From: Clostridia bacterium
GTDB lineage: Bacteria > Bacillota_A > Clostridia > Christensenellales > Aristaeellaceae
Assembly: GCA_017464225.1 (NCBI GenBank)
Contig: JAFUDW010000097.1
Span: forward strand, 1-43,267
Reading direction: 5' to 3'
Length of the DNA: 43,267 nucleotides
Part shown: in pieces, positions 10,846 to 18,528 of the stretch
Layout of the letters: each line of letters starts with the position of its first letter
Position numbering within the stretch: position 1 is the first letter of the stretch
Made by a program: the position numbers and the translations under genes
The notes under the pieces: generated by a model
Told to the model about the DNA's origin: nothing
Seen by the model: only the letters and a program-made list of their open reading frames with translations
Database searches by the model: none

Positions 10846-11062
10846 CAAAAAACCGTACAGGAAACAACCTGCACGGCCATACGCTGCTGTTCAGCCACAT
10901 CATGAACATGACACCCACATATCACGAAACAAACAAGGGCAGCCACTGCGCTTGCTTTATCATGGAAAAAGGGCATTTCCCCCGAACATAAAGGACACAG
11001 AAACATGTGTATCGAAAAACAGCATCGCAGACGCGCGCAGGCGCGCCCGCTTTACAGCCGGT
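10846..11062 (-). ncRNA. Putative small RNA (about 217 nt), possibly 6S-like
   Basis: Between rny and comEB the minus strand has a complete small transcription unit: a strong promoter (11070-11099), about 217 nt without a convincing reading frame, and an intrinsic terminator (10847-10876, CCGTGCAGG/CCTGTACGG plus TTTTTT). The transcript can fold end to end: TGCTGTT (11018-11024) pairs with AACAGCA (10885-10891), CACAT (11005-11009) with ATGTG (10916-10920), and an apical 9-bp hairpin with one mismatch lies at 10934-10954. The 3' side of the resulting bubble holds a small TCATG/CATGA hairpin (10900-10911). Length and a long rod with a central bubble recall 6S RNA, but I saw no diagnostic sequence. 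An rny leader with attenuation is the alternative. Confidence 0.5.
10847..10876 (-). terminator. Intrinsic terminator of the putative small RNA upstream of rny
   Basis: Nine-base-pair stem (10868-10876 with 10853-10861, one G-T pair), loop TTGTTT, followed on the minus strand by TTTTTT (10847-10852). Confidence 0.8.
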
Positions 11063-11069
11063 CATAGCT

Positions 11070-11099
11070 ATTGTAACCGCATCATCCCGCCTTTGTCAA
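11070..11099 (-). promoter_or_regulatory. Promoter for the putative small RNA / rny
   Basis: Minus strand TTGACA (11094-11099), 18-bp spacer, TACAAT (11070-11075). Predicted start near 11062, about 280 nt ahead of the rny start codon. Confidence 0.75.
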
Positions 11100-11161
11100 G
11101 GGGCCGGAGCGCAATAATTACGAACAATCCAATATTTTATTTCAATTATATTCCGGACACA

Positions 11162-11191
11162 TTGACAAGCGCGGCAATATGGCGCTACAAT
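11162..11191 (+). promoter_or_regulatory. Promoter of comEB-LCP
   Basis: TTGACA (11162-11167), 18-bp spacer, TACAAT (11186-11191). It is divergent from the promoter at 11070-11099, with an AT-rich stretch between them. Confidence 0.75.
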
Positions 11192-11225
11192 GAGGCTGAA
11201 TCAATCGTCACGCAGGAGGCGCAGC

Positions 11226-11699
11226 ATGAACAAATGGGATCGCCGCTTTATGGAAATGGCGCATCTTGTATCCACATGGACAAGCTGCTTTACAGAAGGC
11301 CGGGCCATCGGCGCGGTCATCGTAAAGGATAAGCGCGTGCTGGCCACCGGCTATAACGGCGCGCCGGCCGGGCTGAAAACCTGCCGGGAACGCGGCGAAT
11401 GCATGCGCCGCAGGCTGGGCGTCAAAAGCGGCACCCATGCCGAGCTCTGCTTTGCCATCCACGCCGAGCAAAACGCCATCATCCAGGCCGCAAAGCTTGG
11501 CATTTCCATTGACGGCGGCACGCTTTACTGCACCCACCAGCCCTGCTCCATGTGCACGCGCATCATCATCAACGCGGGGATCCGCCGAGTGGTATATGAG
11601 CAGGGATACCCGGACGACTTTTCGCTGGAACTGTTTCACGAGTCCGCCACGGTGCTGGAGCGCTACGATCCCGAAACCGGAGAGTGCGCGCCATGCTGA
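11226..11699 (+). CDS. comEB: Deoxycytidylate (dCMP) deaminase, ComEB type
   Basis: Zinc-dependent deamination of dCMP to dUMP, feeding thymidylate synthesis. 157 residues. The zinc site is HAEQN (His79, Glu81) plus CSMC (Cys107, Cys110 in CTHQPCSMC). GYNGAPAG near residue 42 and the Cys/His-rich insert TCRERGECMRR are typical of dCMP deaminases rather than cytidine deaminases. The start at 11226 has AGGAGG seven bases upstream; an in-frame ATG 12 codons earlier overlaps the promoter -10 and is rejected. Its stop overlaps the start of the LCP gene by seven bases. The name follows B. subtilis; a role in competence is not implied. Confidence 0.94.
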   Translation: MNKWDRRFMEMAHLVSTWTSCFTEGRAIGAVIVKDKRVLATGYNGAPAGLKTCRERGECMRRRLGVKSGTHAELCFAIHAEQNAIIQAAKLGISIDGGTLYCTHQPCSMCTRIIINAGIRRVVYEQGYPDDFSLELFHESATVLERYDPETGECAPC

Positions 11700-12652
11700 A
11701 AAAGCTGCTTGCTCTGCTGCTTTGCCTGCTGCTGCCATTCAGCGCCCTGGGCGAAGCGCTGCCAACGCCCCGGCCCATCATCCCCCTGCGCGATGAGGAA
11801 ATCCCCGCCCTGCCCGACGGCGTGACCTTTTACCTGCTCATGTGCTCCGACCGCAACGAAAGCAGTCACGACGCCCCGGGCAATACCGACGGCATCATGC
11901 TGGTTGGCCTGGACACGGCGGCTAACCGCATCATGCTGATATCCATCGTACGCGACCTGCTGGTGATGCGGCCGGACGGCCAGCCAGGCCGGATCAACGG
12001 CATTGGCCGGCGGTTTTCGCTGGAAGATACTATGCGCATCATCAGCTCCCATTTCGGCATTCCGGTGGAGCGCTATGTGCTGGTCAACTGGAAGGGCGTG
12101 GCCGATATCATCGATACCCTGGGCGGCGTGGAACTGACGCTGACCAACGGCGAGGTAACGCGCCTGCGGGACAAGCTGGCCTATAAATCGGACTGGGCCG
12201 TGCCCGAGCTGGACCGGGGCGGTACCTACAGGCTTCGGGGCTATGCCGCCGTCACCTATATGCGCATCCGTTCCGAAATCCCGGTGAGCGGCGAAATGTA
12301 TGATTACCGGCGCACCACCCGCGCCCGCACGGTGATCGCGTCGCTGGCCGAGGGACTGCGCGGCATCACCTGGAAGGAGGCCAGCCAGCTGGCCACCCAT
12401 GATATCTGGGAGAGCATTGCAGCCACCAACATGACGCTGGCCGATATGCTCAAGGCCGCCGGCCTGGCCTTCACGCTGCGCAGCGCGCCCATCGATCAGT
12501 TCCGCCTGCCCATCAACGGCACCAGCGAGGAGCTGATCTATATGAACATGTCCACCCAGCAGATCGATTACGCGCCGAACCGCCAGGCGCTTTGGGATTT
12601 TATCAGCAACGGCTACACCATCCGGGAAGCCGACGACGAGGGATGGGACTGA
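11693..12652 (+). CDS. LytR-CpsA-Psr (LCP) family protein
   Basis: Extracytoplasmic phosphotransferase family that attaches teichoic acid or other glycopolymers to peptidoglycan. 319 residues: an N-terminal signal or anchor (LLALLLCLLLPFSALGEA), then the LCP domain with NTDGIMLVGLD, ISIVRDLLV, NWKGVADIIDTLGGVEL and the Arg-rich YDYRRTTRART, all conserved family positions. The ATG at 11693 has GGAGAG eight bases upstream; a GTG three codons earlier is less well placed. It overlaps comEB by seven bases, so translation is coupled, though the two functions look unrelated. Which glycopolymer it transfers cannot be told. Confidence 0.92.
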   Translation: MLKKLLALLLCLLLPFSALGEALPTPRPIIPLRDEEIPALPDGVTFYLLMCSDRNESSHDAPGNTDGIMLVGLDTAANRIMLISIVRDLLVMRPDGQPGRINGIGRRFSLEDTMRIISSHFGIPVERYVLVNWKGVADIIDTLGGVELTLTNGEVTRLRDKLAYKSDWAVPELDRGGTYRLRGYAAVTYMRIRSEIPVSGEMYDYRRTTRARTVIASLAEGLRGITWKEASQLATHDIWESIAATNMTLADMLKAAGLAFTLRSAPIDQFRLPINGTSEELIYMNMSTQQIDYAPNRQALWDFISNGYTIREADDEGWD

Positions 12653-12658
12653 GCGGTC

Positions 12659-12690
12659 AAGCGCGGCGAACCTCCGCTTTTCCCCTTTTT
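12659..12690 (+). terminator. Weak terminator after the LCP gene
   Basis: Interrupted hairpin AAGCG-C-GG / CC-TC-CGCTT followed by TTTTCCCCTTTTT. The stem is short but the position, just after the stop codon and ahead of a new promoter, fits. Confidence 0.5.
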
Positions 12691-12754
12691 GTATGCGTGC
12701 CGCCGTTTCACCGAAAGCTGACTGTAAAAAAACGCCGTTTGCCGCGGTTTGCTC

Positions 12755-12784
12755 TTGCATAATATGTTCCCGGCATGCTACAAT
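12755..12784 (+). promoter_or_regulatory. Promoter of the folT operon
   Basis: TTGCAT (12755-12760), 18-bp spacer, TGC-TACAAT (12779-12784). Predicted start near 12791, just ahead of the riboswitch. Confidence 0.65.
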
Positions 12785-12803
12785 GCCCACGTACGATTCG
12801 TAT

Positions 12804-12900
12804 GAGCAGAGTAGAGCAGGCGCGTTAAGTGCTCATGGACGGGGAGTTGTCATGAGACGAAGCCGGTACCCGGCGCGGTAACTGCATCGCATCCCGCTGC
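12804..12900 (+). promoter_or_regulatory. Tetrahydrofolate (THF) riboswitch, folT motif
   Basis: The sequence matches the known folT/THF-I motif in order: GCAGAGTAG, CGCGTTAAGTG, a variable hairpin, GTTGTC, ACGAAGCC, GGCGCGGTAA, and GCATCCCGCTGC. P1 is closed by GCAG (12806-12809) with CTGC (12897-12900). It sits between the promoter and folT, the classic partner of this riboswitch. Downstream, GCCTC (12926-12930) can pair with GAGGC (12953-12957), masking the AGGAGG of folT; five T residues follow that helix, so either translation or transcription could be the controlled step. Confidence 0.92.
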
Positions 12901-12964
12901 ACAGACAATTTTACGGCAAAGGACTGCCTCTGCGGATCGATCATCATCTGAGGAGGCTGTTTTT

Positions 12965-13660
12965 ATGTCCGAAAAAAGCGCAAAGCTGTTCCGAACGCCT
13001 TTCTCCAGGGAGTATTGGCGCGCGGCGGCAAACGAATTCAAAAACCTGAAAATGCTTTTGTTCGCAGCGCTGATGGTAGCGCTGCGGATCGCGCTCAAAT
13101 CGGTGAGCATCCCGGTGGCGGCCGACCTGCGGATCGGCGTGGGCTTCTTTGTGAATGCCTTCGGCTCCATGGTGTACGGCCCGGTGGTGGCCATCGCCGG
13201 GGCGGCGATCTGCGACACCCTTGGCGCGCTGCTGTTTCCCTCGGGGCCGTACTTTCCGCTGTTCCTGATCACCGAGATCGCGGGCTCGCTGGTGTTCGCG
13301 CTGTTCTTCTACCGCGCCGAGATCACGTCGCTGCGGGTGATCCTTTCCCGCTTCTGCATTGACTTTTTCGTCAACATCGTATTGCAGACGCCCATCATGA
13401 TGGCCTATTATCAGATCATGCTGGGCAGGAGCTATAAGGTGTTCCATCTGCCGCGGATCATCAAAAACCTGGTCATGTTCCCCATCGAATCGGTGCTGCT
13501 GATCCTGTTCCTGCGGCTGGTGATGCCGCCCATGATCCATTCCGGGCAATTGCCCCGGGGCATGAATCAGCTGCAGTTCACCAAAAAGAACGTCGCGGTG
13601 CTGATCGTGCTGACGCTGCTTGGCGCCGCGGCGCTGATCCTGTACACCGTTTACGGCTGA
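12965..13660 (+). CDS. folT: ECF transporter S component, folate (FolT)
   Basis: Substrate-binding membrane subunit of an energy-coupling factor transporter; takes up folates with the shared EcfA/A'/T module, which is not in this window. 231 residues with about five or six membrane segments. The N-terminal part NLKMLLFAALMVALRIALK and VYGPVVAIAGAAICDTLGALLFPSG are typical of the FolT/ThiT/RibU fold, and an upstream THF riboswitch settles the substrate. AGGAGG is eight bases before the ATG. First gene of an operon with nth, znuC and znuB; the gap to nth is 17 bases. Confidence 0.93.
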   Translation: MSEKSAKLFRTPFSREYWRAAANEFKNLKMLLFAALMVALRIALKSVSIPVAADLRIGVGFFVNAFGSMVYGPVVAIAGAAICDTLGALLFPSGPYFPLFLITEIAGSLVFALFFYRAEITSLRVILSRFCIDFFVNIVLQTPIMMAYYQIMLGRSYKVFHLPRIIKNLVMFPIESVLLILFLRLVMPPMIHSGQLPRGMNQLQFTKKNVAVLIVLTLLGAAALILYTVYG

Positions 13661-13677
13661 AAGAAGGCTGAATACCG

Positions 13678-14334
13678 ATGAACAACCATCAGGAGATCCT
13701 GAAAATCCTTGCCGAAACCTATCCTGACGCCCGGCCGGAGCTGCATTTTTCCAATCCCTAGGAAACGCTGGTGGCCGTTATGCTCTCGGCCCAGTGCACA
13801 GACAAGCAGGTCAACAGGGTGACGCCCGCCGTGTTCCGGGACTTTCCCACGGTGGCGTCCATGGCCGCCACCGACGCCGATACGCTGTTCCCCTATGTGA
13901 AAAGCTGCGGCTTCAAGAGCAAAAGCCAGAACATCGTGGCGGCCTGCCGCCTGATCATGGAAAAGTTTGGCGGACAGGTGCCAAGCACCATGGAGGAATT
14001 GACCAGCCTGCCGGGCGTGGGGCGCAAGACCGCCAACGTGGTCATGAGCACCGCTTTCGGAAAGCCCGCCATTGCCGTGGATACCCACGTGTTCCGCGTG
14101 AGCAACCGGCTGGGACTGGCCAAGGCCGATAACGTGCTGGATACCGAAATGCAGCTGCGTGAGGTCATTCCGGAAAGCGATTGGAGCGCCGCCCACCACT
14201 GGCTTATTTTCCATGGCCGCCGGGTCTGCAGCGCCCGCAATCCCAAATGCGAAACCTGCCCGCTGAACGGGCTTTGCAAGGACTATCACCTTCGGAAGGA
14301 AATGCCCCATGAGTCAAGCGCCGCATCCCTATGA
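13678..14334 (+). CDS. nth: Endonuclease III, interrupted by an in-frame TAG at codon 28
   Basis: DNA glycosylase/AP lyase for oxidised pyrimidines. From ATG 13678 the frame encodes MNNHQEILKILAETYPD and ELHFSNP, then TAG (13759-13761) at a position where homologues have Phe or Tyr, then ETLVAVMLSAQCTDKQVNRV and the whole remaining domain. The helix-hairpin-helix LPGVGRKTANVV with the catalytic Lys, the catalytic Asp in VDTHVFR, and the 4Fe-4S ligands CSARNPKCETCPLNGLC are intact, with no frameshift. A restart at GTG 13771 would give a protein lacking 31 residues. Either a recent nonsense mutation (TAC or TAT to TAG), a sequencing error, or read-through. It overlaps znuC by 26 bases. Confidence 0.85.
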
Positions 14335-15103
14335 TCCTACCCACCGGAACCGGGAACACCTGCACGGCGACCGCTGCGGCCTGTGCCGGATCGAGCTGGA
14401 TCACGTATCCGTTACAGCCCAGGGCGATACGCTGCTGCAGGATATCAATCTGCACCTGCATTGCGGACGCCTCACCGCCCTGGTAGGGCCCAACGGCGCG
14501 GGCAAAACCACGCTGGTCAAATCGCTGCTGGATCAGATCCCCCACACGGGCGCCATCCGGCATATCGACGATATGGAGCGCACGCTTCGCAGCGTGCGCA
14601 TAGGCTACGTGCCTCAGCAGCTGCCCTTTGATAAGATGATGCCGGTCACGGTAAACGATCTGATCGCCGCGTCGCTGAGCCGCAGGCCGGTATGGCTTGG
14701 CGTTGGCAAAAAAACCCGGGAAAGCGTAAAAACCGCCCTGTCGCTGGCTCAGGCCGGGCACCTGCAAGACCGTGTGCTGGGTCAGCTCAGCGGCGGTGAA
14801 CTGCAGCGCGTGCTGCTGGCCATGGCGCTGACCCCAACGCCCGACCTGCTGATCCTGGACGAGCCGGTGAGCGGCGTGGATCAAAACGGACTGGCGCTGT
14901 TTCTTGATACCGTGGAGCAGCTCAAGCGCAAGCATCATATCGCCATTCTGCTGATCAGCCACGATTGGTCGCTGGTAAGGCAATATGCCGATGAAATGGT
15001 ACTGCTCAATAAAACCGTGCTGAGCGACGGCTCGCCCGAGGAGGTCTTCTCCAGCGCCGCCTTCCGCGAAGCCTTTCCGGCCGTGGCAAAGGAGGCGGAT
15101 TAA
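14309..15103 (+). CDS. znuC: Zinc/manganese-type ABC transporter ATP-binding protein
   Basis: Energises import of a divalent metal, probably zinc, with the ABC-3 family permease two bases downstream. 264 residues with Walker A GPNGAGKTT, signature LSGGELQR, Walker B LLILDEP and the H-loop ISHDWS. A 27-residue N-terminal extension is rich in His and Cys (HPYDPTHRNREHLHGDRCGLC) and could bind or sense the metal. The start at 14309 has AAGGAA upstream and lies inside the end of nth. No metal-binding lipoprotein (ZnuA) is encoded nearby. Confidence 0.9.
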   Translation: MSQAPHPYDPTHRNREHLHGDRCGLCRIELDHVSVTAQGDTLLQDINLHLHCGRLTALVGPNGAGKTTLVKSLLDQIPHTGAIRHIDDMERTLRSVRIGYVPQQLPFDKMMPVTVNDLIAASLSRRPVWLGVGKKTRESVKTALSLAQAGHLQDRVLGQLSGGELQRVLLAMALTPTPDLLILDEPVSGVDQNGLALFLDTVEQLKRKHHIAILLISHDWSLVRQYADEMVLLNKTVLSDGSPEEVFSSAAFREAFPAVAKEAD

Positions 15104-15105
15104 GC

Positions 15106-15960
15106 ATGCAGGCAATCTATCATATCCTGGACGTGATCCTGCCCTTTGACTTTTTCCGCTACGCCTTTATGAAAAACGCCCTGCTGGCGCTGCTGCTGCT
15201 GACGCCGCTGCTGGCGCTGCTGGGCACCATGGCGGTAAACAAGCGCATGGCTTTCTTTTCCGACGCCCTGGGGCACAGCGCTCTGGCCGGCGTGGGCATC
15301 GGCGTGCTGCTGGGCGTCAGCAACGTGACGCTAATCCTGGTTGTATTCGGCATCTGCTGGGCCGTGCTGATCACCCGCATCAACCGCGCGGGCGGCGCAT
15401 CGTCGGATACCACCATCAGCGTATTCTCCTCGGCGGGCATCGCGCTGGGATTACTGATCTTATCGGGCAGCAGCAAGTATAATAAGTATTCCTCCATCCT
15501 GGTGGGCGATATCCTGGCCATCACGCCGAACGATATCCTGTATCTTGCCATCGCCCTGGCCGTGGGCGTCGCCCTTTGGATCGTCCTCTATAACCGCCTG
15601 CTGCTCACCGCCATCAATCCGCAGCTGGCCCAAAGCCGCGGCATCCATACCAAAGCGGTAGAATACAGCTTTGTGATTCTGGTAGCCGTAGCCGTTATGC
15701 TCTCCATCCGCTGGGTAGGCGTGCTGCTGATCAACGCGCTGCTGATCCTGCCCGCCGCAGCCGCCCGGAACATCGCCCGCAGCGCAGCCCAACACGCGCT
15801 GTTCAGCGTGATCATATCGCTGGTCAGCGGCATCGCGGGCCTGTGCGTCGCCGTGCCCTTGGGCACAAGCGTGGGCGCCGCCGTGGTGCTCTGCGCCGCG
15901 GTATGCTATGCCCTGAGCCTGCTGCTGGCAAAGCTGCTGCACATCCGGGTGCAGACCTGA
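15106..15960 (+). CDS. znuB: Zinc/manganese-type ABC transporter permease
   Basis: Membrane subunit of the metal importer. 284 residues of the ABC-3 family with about eight membrane helices; DALGHSALAGVGIGVLLG after the second helix and the SYALLINALLILPAA-like stretch GVLLINALLILPAAAARNI are typical of the ZnuB/MntB family. It starts two bases after the znuC stop and is the last gene of the folT operon; a perfect 17-bp terminator stem follows. Confidence 0.93.
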   Translation: MQAIYHILDVILPFDFFRYAFMKNALLALLLLTPLLALLGTMAVNKRMAFFSDALGHSALAGVGIGVLLGVSNVTLILVVFGICWAVLITRINRAGGASSDTTISVFSSAGIALGLLILSGSSKYNKYSSILVGDILAITPNDILYLAIALAVGVALWIVLYNRLLLTAINPQLAQSRGIHTKAVEYSFVILVAVAVMLSIRWVGVLLINALLILPAAAARNIARSAAQHALFSVIISLVSGIAGLCVAVPLGTSVGAAVVLCAAVCYALSLLLAKLLHIRVQT

Positions 15961-15980
15961 CCGCTGCCGCAAAACCAAAT

Positions 15981-16026
15981 AAAACAGGGGAACGATGAAG
16001 CTTGCACGGCATCGTTCCCCTGTTTT
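15981..16026 (+). terminator. Terminator of the folT-nth-znuC-znuB operon
   Basis: A perfect 17-bp stem (15981-15997 with 16010-16026), AAAACAGGGGAACGATG and its complement, ending in TTTTTG. One of the strongest hairpins in the window. Confidence 0.9.
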
Positions 16027-16243
16027 TGTCATATATAACCCAGCAGCTTAATGCAAAGTCCAAATATCATACTGAACCCTGTTTAAATGCTACAAGCGGA
16101 AAGATTTGACGGGGGAGTACGACAAGGGCCTCCGCATCCGGGGCGGCCCACCGGCCCGCTCTACGCTGAAAGCCCCTTAACGTCTCCCTTTCCCTTTTAA
16201 TTTCCATTATAATATTTTTTAGTTAGGGATCAGTATCAGAAAA
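16027..16243. other. Intergenic stretch with a possible gene remnant
   Basis: About 215 bases between two convergent gene groups. No intact gene is seen. An open stretch without a start codon at 16076-16177 reads TLFKCYKRKDLTGEY and onward for 34 codons with codon use like the neighbours, then TAA, which may be the tail of a lost gene. The right part is AT-rich (TTATAATATTTTTTAG near 16208). Confidence 0.3.
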
Positions 16244-18511
16244 CTACAGCACAACCCTTTCTCCGCTCGCCAGAATGGTGATTTCCGGGCCGGATACGCG
16301 GGCATATTCAGCGCCTTCCCGGGTAACGCGCACCTCTACGGTGGTTCCGTGCCATGTGACGCGGAAGGCGTACGCGGTGAGACGTTCAGGCAATACGGGA
16401 TCCAGCGAAAGCAATTCGCCGTCGGTATCCAGGCCGCCAAAGCCCGTCGCCAGGCAGAACCAGGAGCCCGCCATATTGGCCATGTGCAGACCGTCGGCAG
16501 TGTTGCCGTGGGTATCCTCCAGATCAAGCACCGCCGAATCCCGGAAGTAATCATACGCCTTATCCAGCTTGCCGATGCGGCTGGCCAGCGCGGAAAACGC
16601 AGCGTGGGACAGCGAGGAATCGTGGGTGGTCACCCGATCGTAGAAATCAAAGGCGGCGCGCTTTTCCTCCAGCGTAAACCGATGCGGCAAAAGCAGCATG
16701 GCCAGTACCAGATCAGCCTGCTTGCACACCTGATGACGATAGATCACCAGCGGATGGTAATGCAGCAGCAGCGGGAAATTTTCCTTGGGAATGCTTTCCA
16801 GCGGCCAGGGCACCCGACTTTCAAAGGCGTCGTCCTGCCAGATCAGCGGGGTTTTGCCGTCCCGCGGCACAAACATGCGCCGCGCCGCGCATTTCCAATC
16901 GGCCATTTCATATTCTTTGAGATCAAGCTTATCCCTGAGCGCCGCGTATCCCGCCGGATCCCGCCGCGCCATATCCTCCAGCACCCGGCAGGTATAGCGC
17001 ATGGTTTCAGCAGCCATCAGATTGGTATAGGTATTGTTATCCACCAGCGCGTTGTACTCATCCGGGCCAGTCACGCCGCAAATGCAGAACGCACCGCCGC
17101 GGCTCGCGTCGTAAAACCCCAGATCATAATACAGACGGCTGATTTCCGCCAGCATTTCAGCGCCCATTTCATCCAGGAAAGCGATATCCCCGGTGCAGTT
17201 CACATACCGCCGCACCGCCATGGCGATATCGGCGTTGATATGCACCTGCGCCGTGCCCGCAGGGTAATAAGCGCTGGCCTCGTGACCGTCAATGGTGCGC
17301 CAGGGATACAGCGCGCCCACCGCGTGACCCATCTCCCGCGCCCGCTGGCGCGCCAGGGGCAGGATGCCGTAGCGGTATTCCAGCAGCTTGCGGGCGATGC
17401 CGGGCTGTACGCTGTCAAACACCGGCAGCATATAGGTTTCGGTATCCCAGAAGTAATGCCCCTCATAGCCTTCTCCGGTCAGCCCTTTGGCGCATACATT
17501 GGCGCGTCCATCCCGGCCGGCCGCCTGGAACAGATGGAACAGATTAAAGCGCATGCCCAGCAGCAGCGCGTCATCCCCCTCGATTTCCAGTCCCGCCTTT
17601 TCCCAGAAGTCCGCAAGCGTGTCCATCTGTTCGGCCGCCAGCGCGTCAAAGCCCGCGCTCAGCGCGTCCGCCGCAGCCTTTTCCGCCGCGTCGGCCAGCG
17701 CTTGCTCATCTCCGGTCTTATCCCAGGCGTAAGCGCAGGTCTTGACCAGCTCCGCCGTTTGCCCCGCATGCAGCGTCAGCTCGTACGCCGCGCCCGCGCT
17801 CCAGTCCATATACCAAAGAGCGGCCTCGCAGCCCGGCATTTGGCAGGCCATGGAAACGCCCAGCGACAGGCCCGAATTGCCCGTGCGCTGCACAAAGGTC
17901 CAGGCCGGACTCGCCTCATCCTCGTTCATCCACTGCTCGGGCTTGGACAGCACCCGTCCCTTGAGCCCGCTGCCCACCCGGGGATCATCGGCGACCACAC
18001 GGTTGGTCACATCGCCGTTCAGCATGGGGCTGATTTCCAGTGTGCAATCGGTATCGGCGGTCAGCCTCCAGCGAACAGCCGCCACGCCCGGGCGCGCCAG
18101 GCTCACCAACCGTTCGGAACACAGGGTCAATCTGCCGCCGCCCGGGATGGCGTATACCGTTTCCCGGGTCACGGCGCCCGCGCGCATATCCAGTTCCCGC
18201 CGGCTTTCCAGCGTTTCCGGTCCGCCAAACAAAAGCTGCTTTCCGTTGCAGACAAGGCCGATGGCCTGGCTGTCGGTCACGTTGAGCATGGTCTGGCTGT
18301 TTTCGGCGTAACCGTAGGCAATCTCACCGTAGCGGATCTTCTCCCGCTCAAAAAAGCCGTTCAGATAACAGCCCCGAATGGTGGGATAGCCCGCCGCCGT
18401 GCCTTCTTCATAGTTGCCGCGCCAGCCCAGCATGCCGTTGGAAAGCGCAAACAGGCTTTCCTCGCGCTGCGCCGTTTGAGGATCGATCCCTTCCGACCGC
18501 CATTTCCACAT
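16244..18511 (-). CDS. Glycoside hydrolase family 65 phosphorylase
   Basis: Phosphorolysis of an alpha-glucosyl disaccharide (maltose, kojibiose, trehalose or nigerose) to beta-glucose 1-phosphate and glucose. 755 residues, the usual size. Order: N-terminal beta-sandwich (WRSEGIDPQTAQREESLFAL, GNYEEGTAAGYP), linker, (alpha/alpha)6 barrel with HYFWDTETYMLP and the catalytic acid Glu485 in GVTGPDEYNALVDNN, phosphate-site segment THDSSLSHAAF, and a small C-terminal domain. The start at 18511 has GGAGGTG six bases upstream. It ends in TAG, the only normal TAG stop I found here. It lies 17 bases after murC. Which disaccharide is used cannot be decided by eye. Confidence 0.92.
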   Translation of the reverse strand: MWKWRSEGIDPQTAQREESLFALSNGMLGWRGNYEEGTAAGYPTIRGCYLNGFFEREKIRYGEIAYGYAENSQTMLNVTDSQAIGLVCNGKQLLFGGPETLESRRELDMRAGAVTRETVYAIPGGGRLTLCSERLVSLARPGVAAVRWRLTADTDCTLEISPMLNGDVTNRVVADDPRVGSGLKGRVLSKPEQWMNEDEASPAWTFVQRTGNSGLSLGVSMACQMPGCEAALWYMDWSAGAAYELTLHAGQTAELVKTCAYAWDKTGDEQALADAAEKAAADALSAGFDALAAEQMDTLADFWEKAGLEIEGDDALLLGMRFNLFHLFQAAGRDGRANVCAKGLTGEGYEGHYFWDTETYMLPVFDSVQPGIARKLLEYRYGILPLARQRAREMGHAVGALYPWRTIDGHEASAYYPAGTAQVHINADIAMAVRRYVNCTGDIAFLDEMGAEMLAEISRLYYDLGFYDASRGGAFCICGVTGPDEYNALVDNNTYTNLMAAETMRYTCRVLEDMARRDPAGYAALRDKLDLKEYEMADWKCAARRMFVPRDGKTPLIWQDDAFESRVPWPLESIPKENFPLLLHYHPLVIYRHQVCKQADLVLAMLLLPHRFTLEEKRAAFDFYDRVTTHDSSLSHAAFSALASRIGKLDKAYDYFRDSAVLDLEDTHGNTADGLHMANMAGSWFCLATGFGGLDTDGELLSLDPVLPERLTAYAFRVTWHGTTVEVRVTREGAEYARVSGPEITILASGERVVL

Positions 18512-18528
18512 CGTTCGCACCTCCGTTT

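Noticed and set aside
10846..11062. SRP RNA, tmRNA or RNase P RNA as identity of the small RNA upstream of rny
   Set aside because: The SRP apical loop, the tRNA-like ends of tmRNA and the conserved P RNA segments are not present, and the length does not fit tmRNA or RNase P.
13678..16246. Reassignment of TAG to an amino acid
   Set aside because: An RF1 with the PVT motif is encoded at 25733, and the GH65 gene ends normally in TAG; only one gene in the window is interrupted by TAG.
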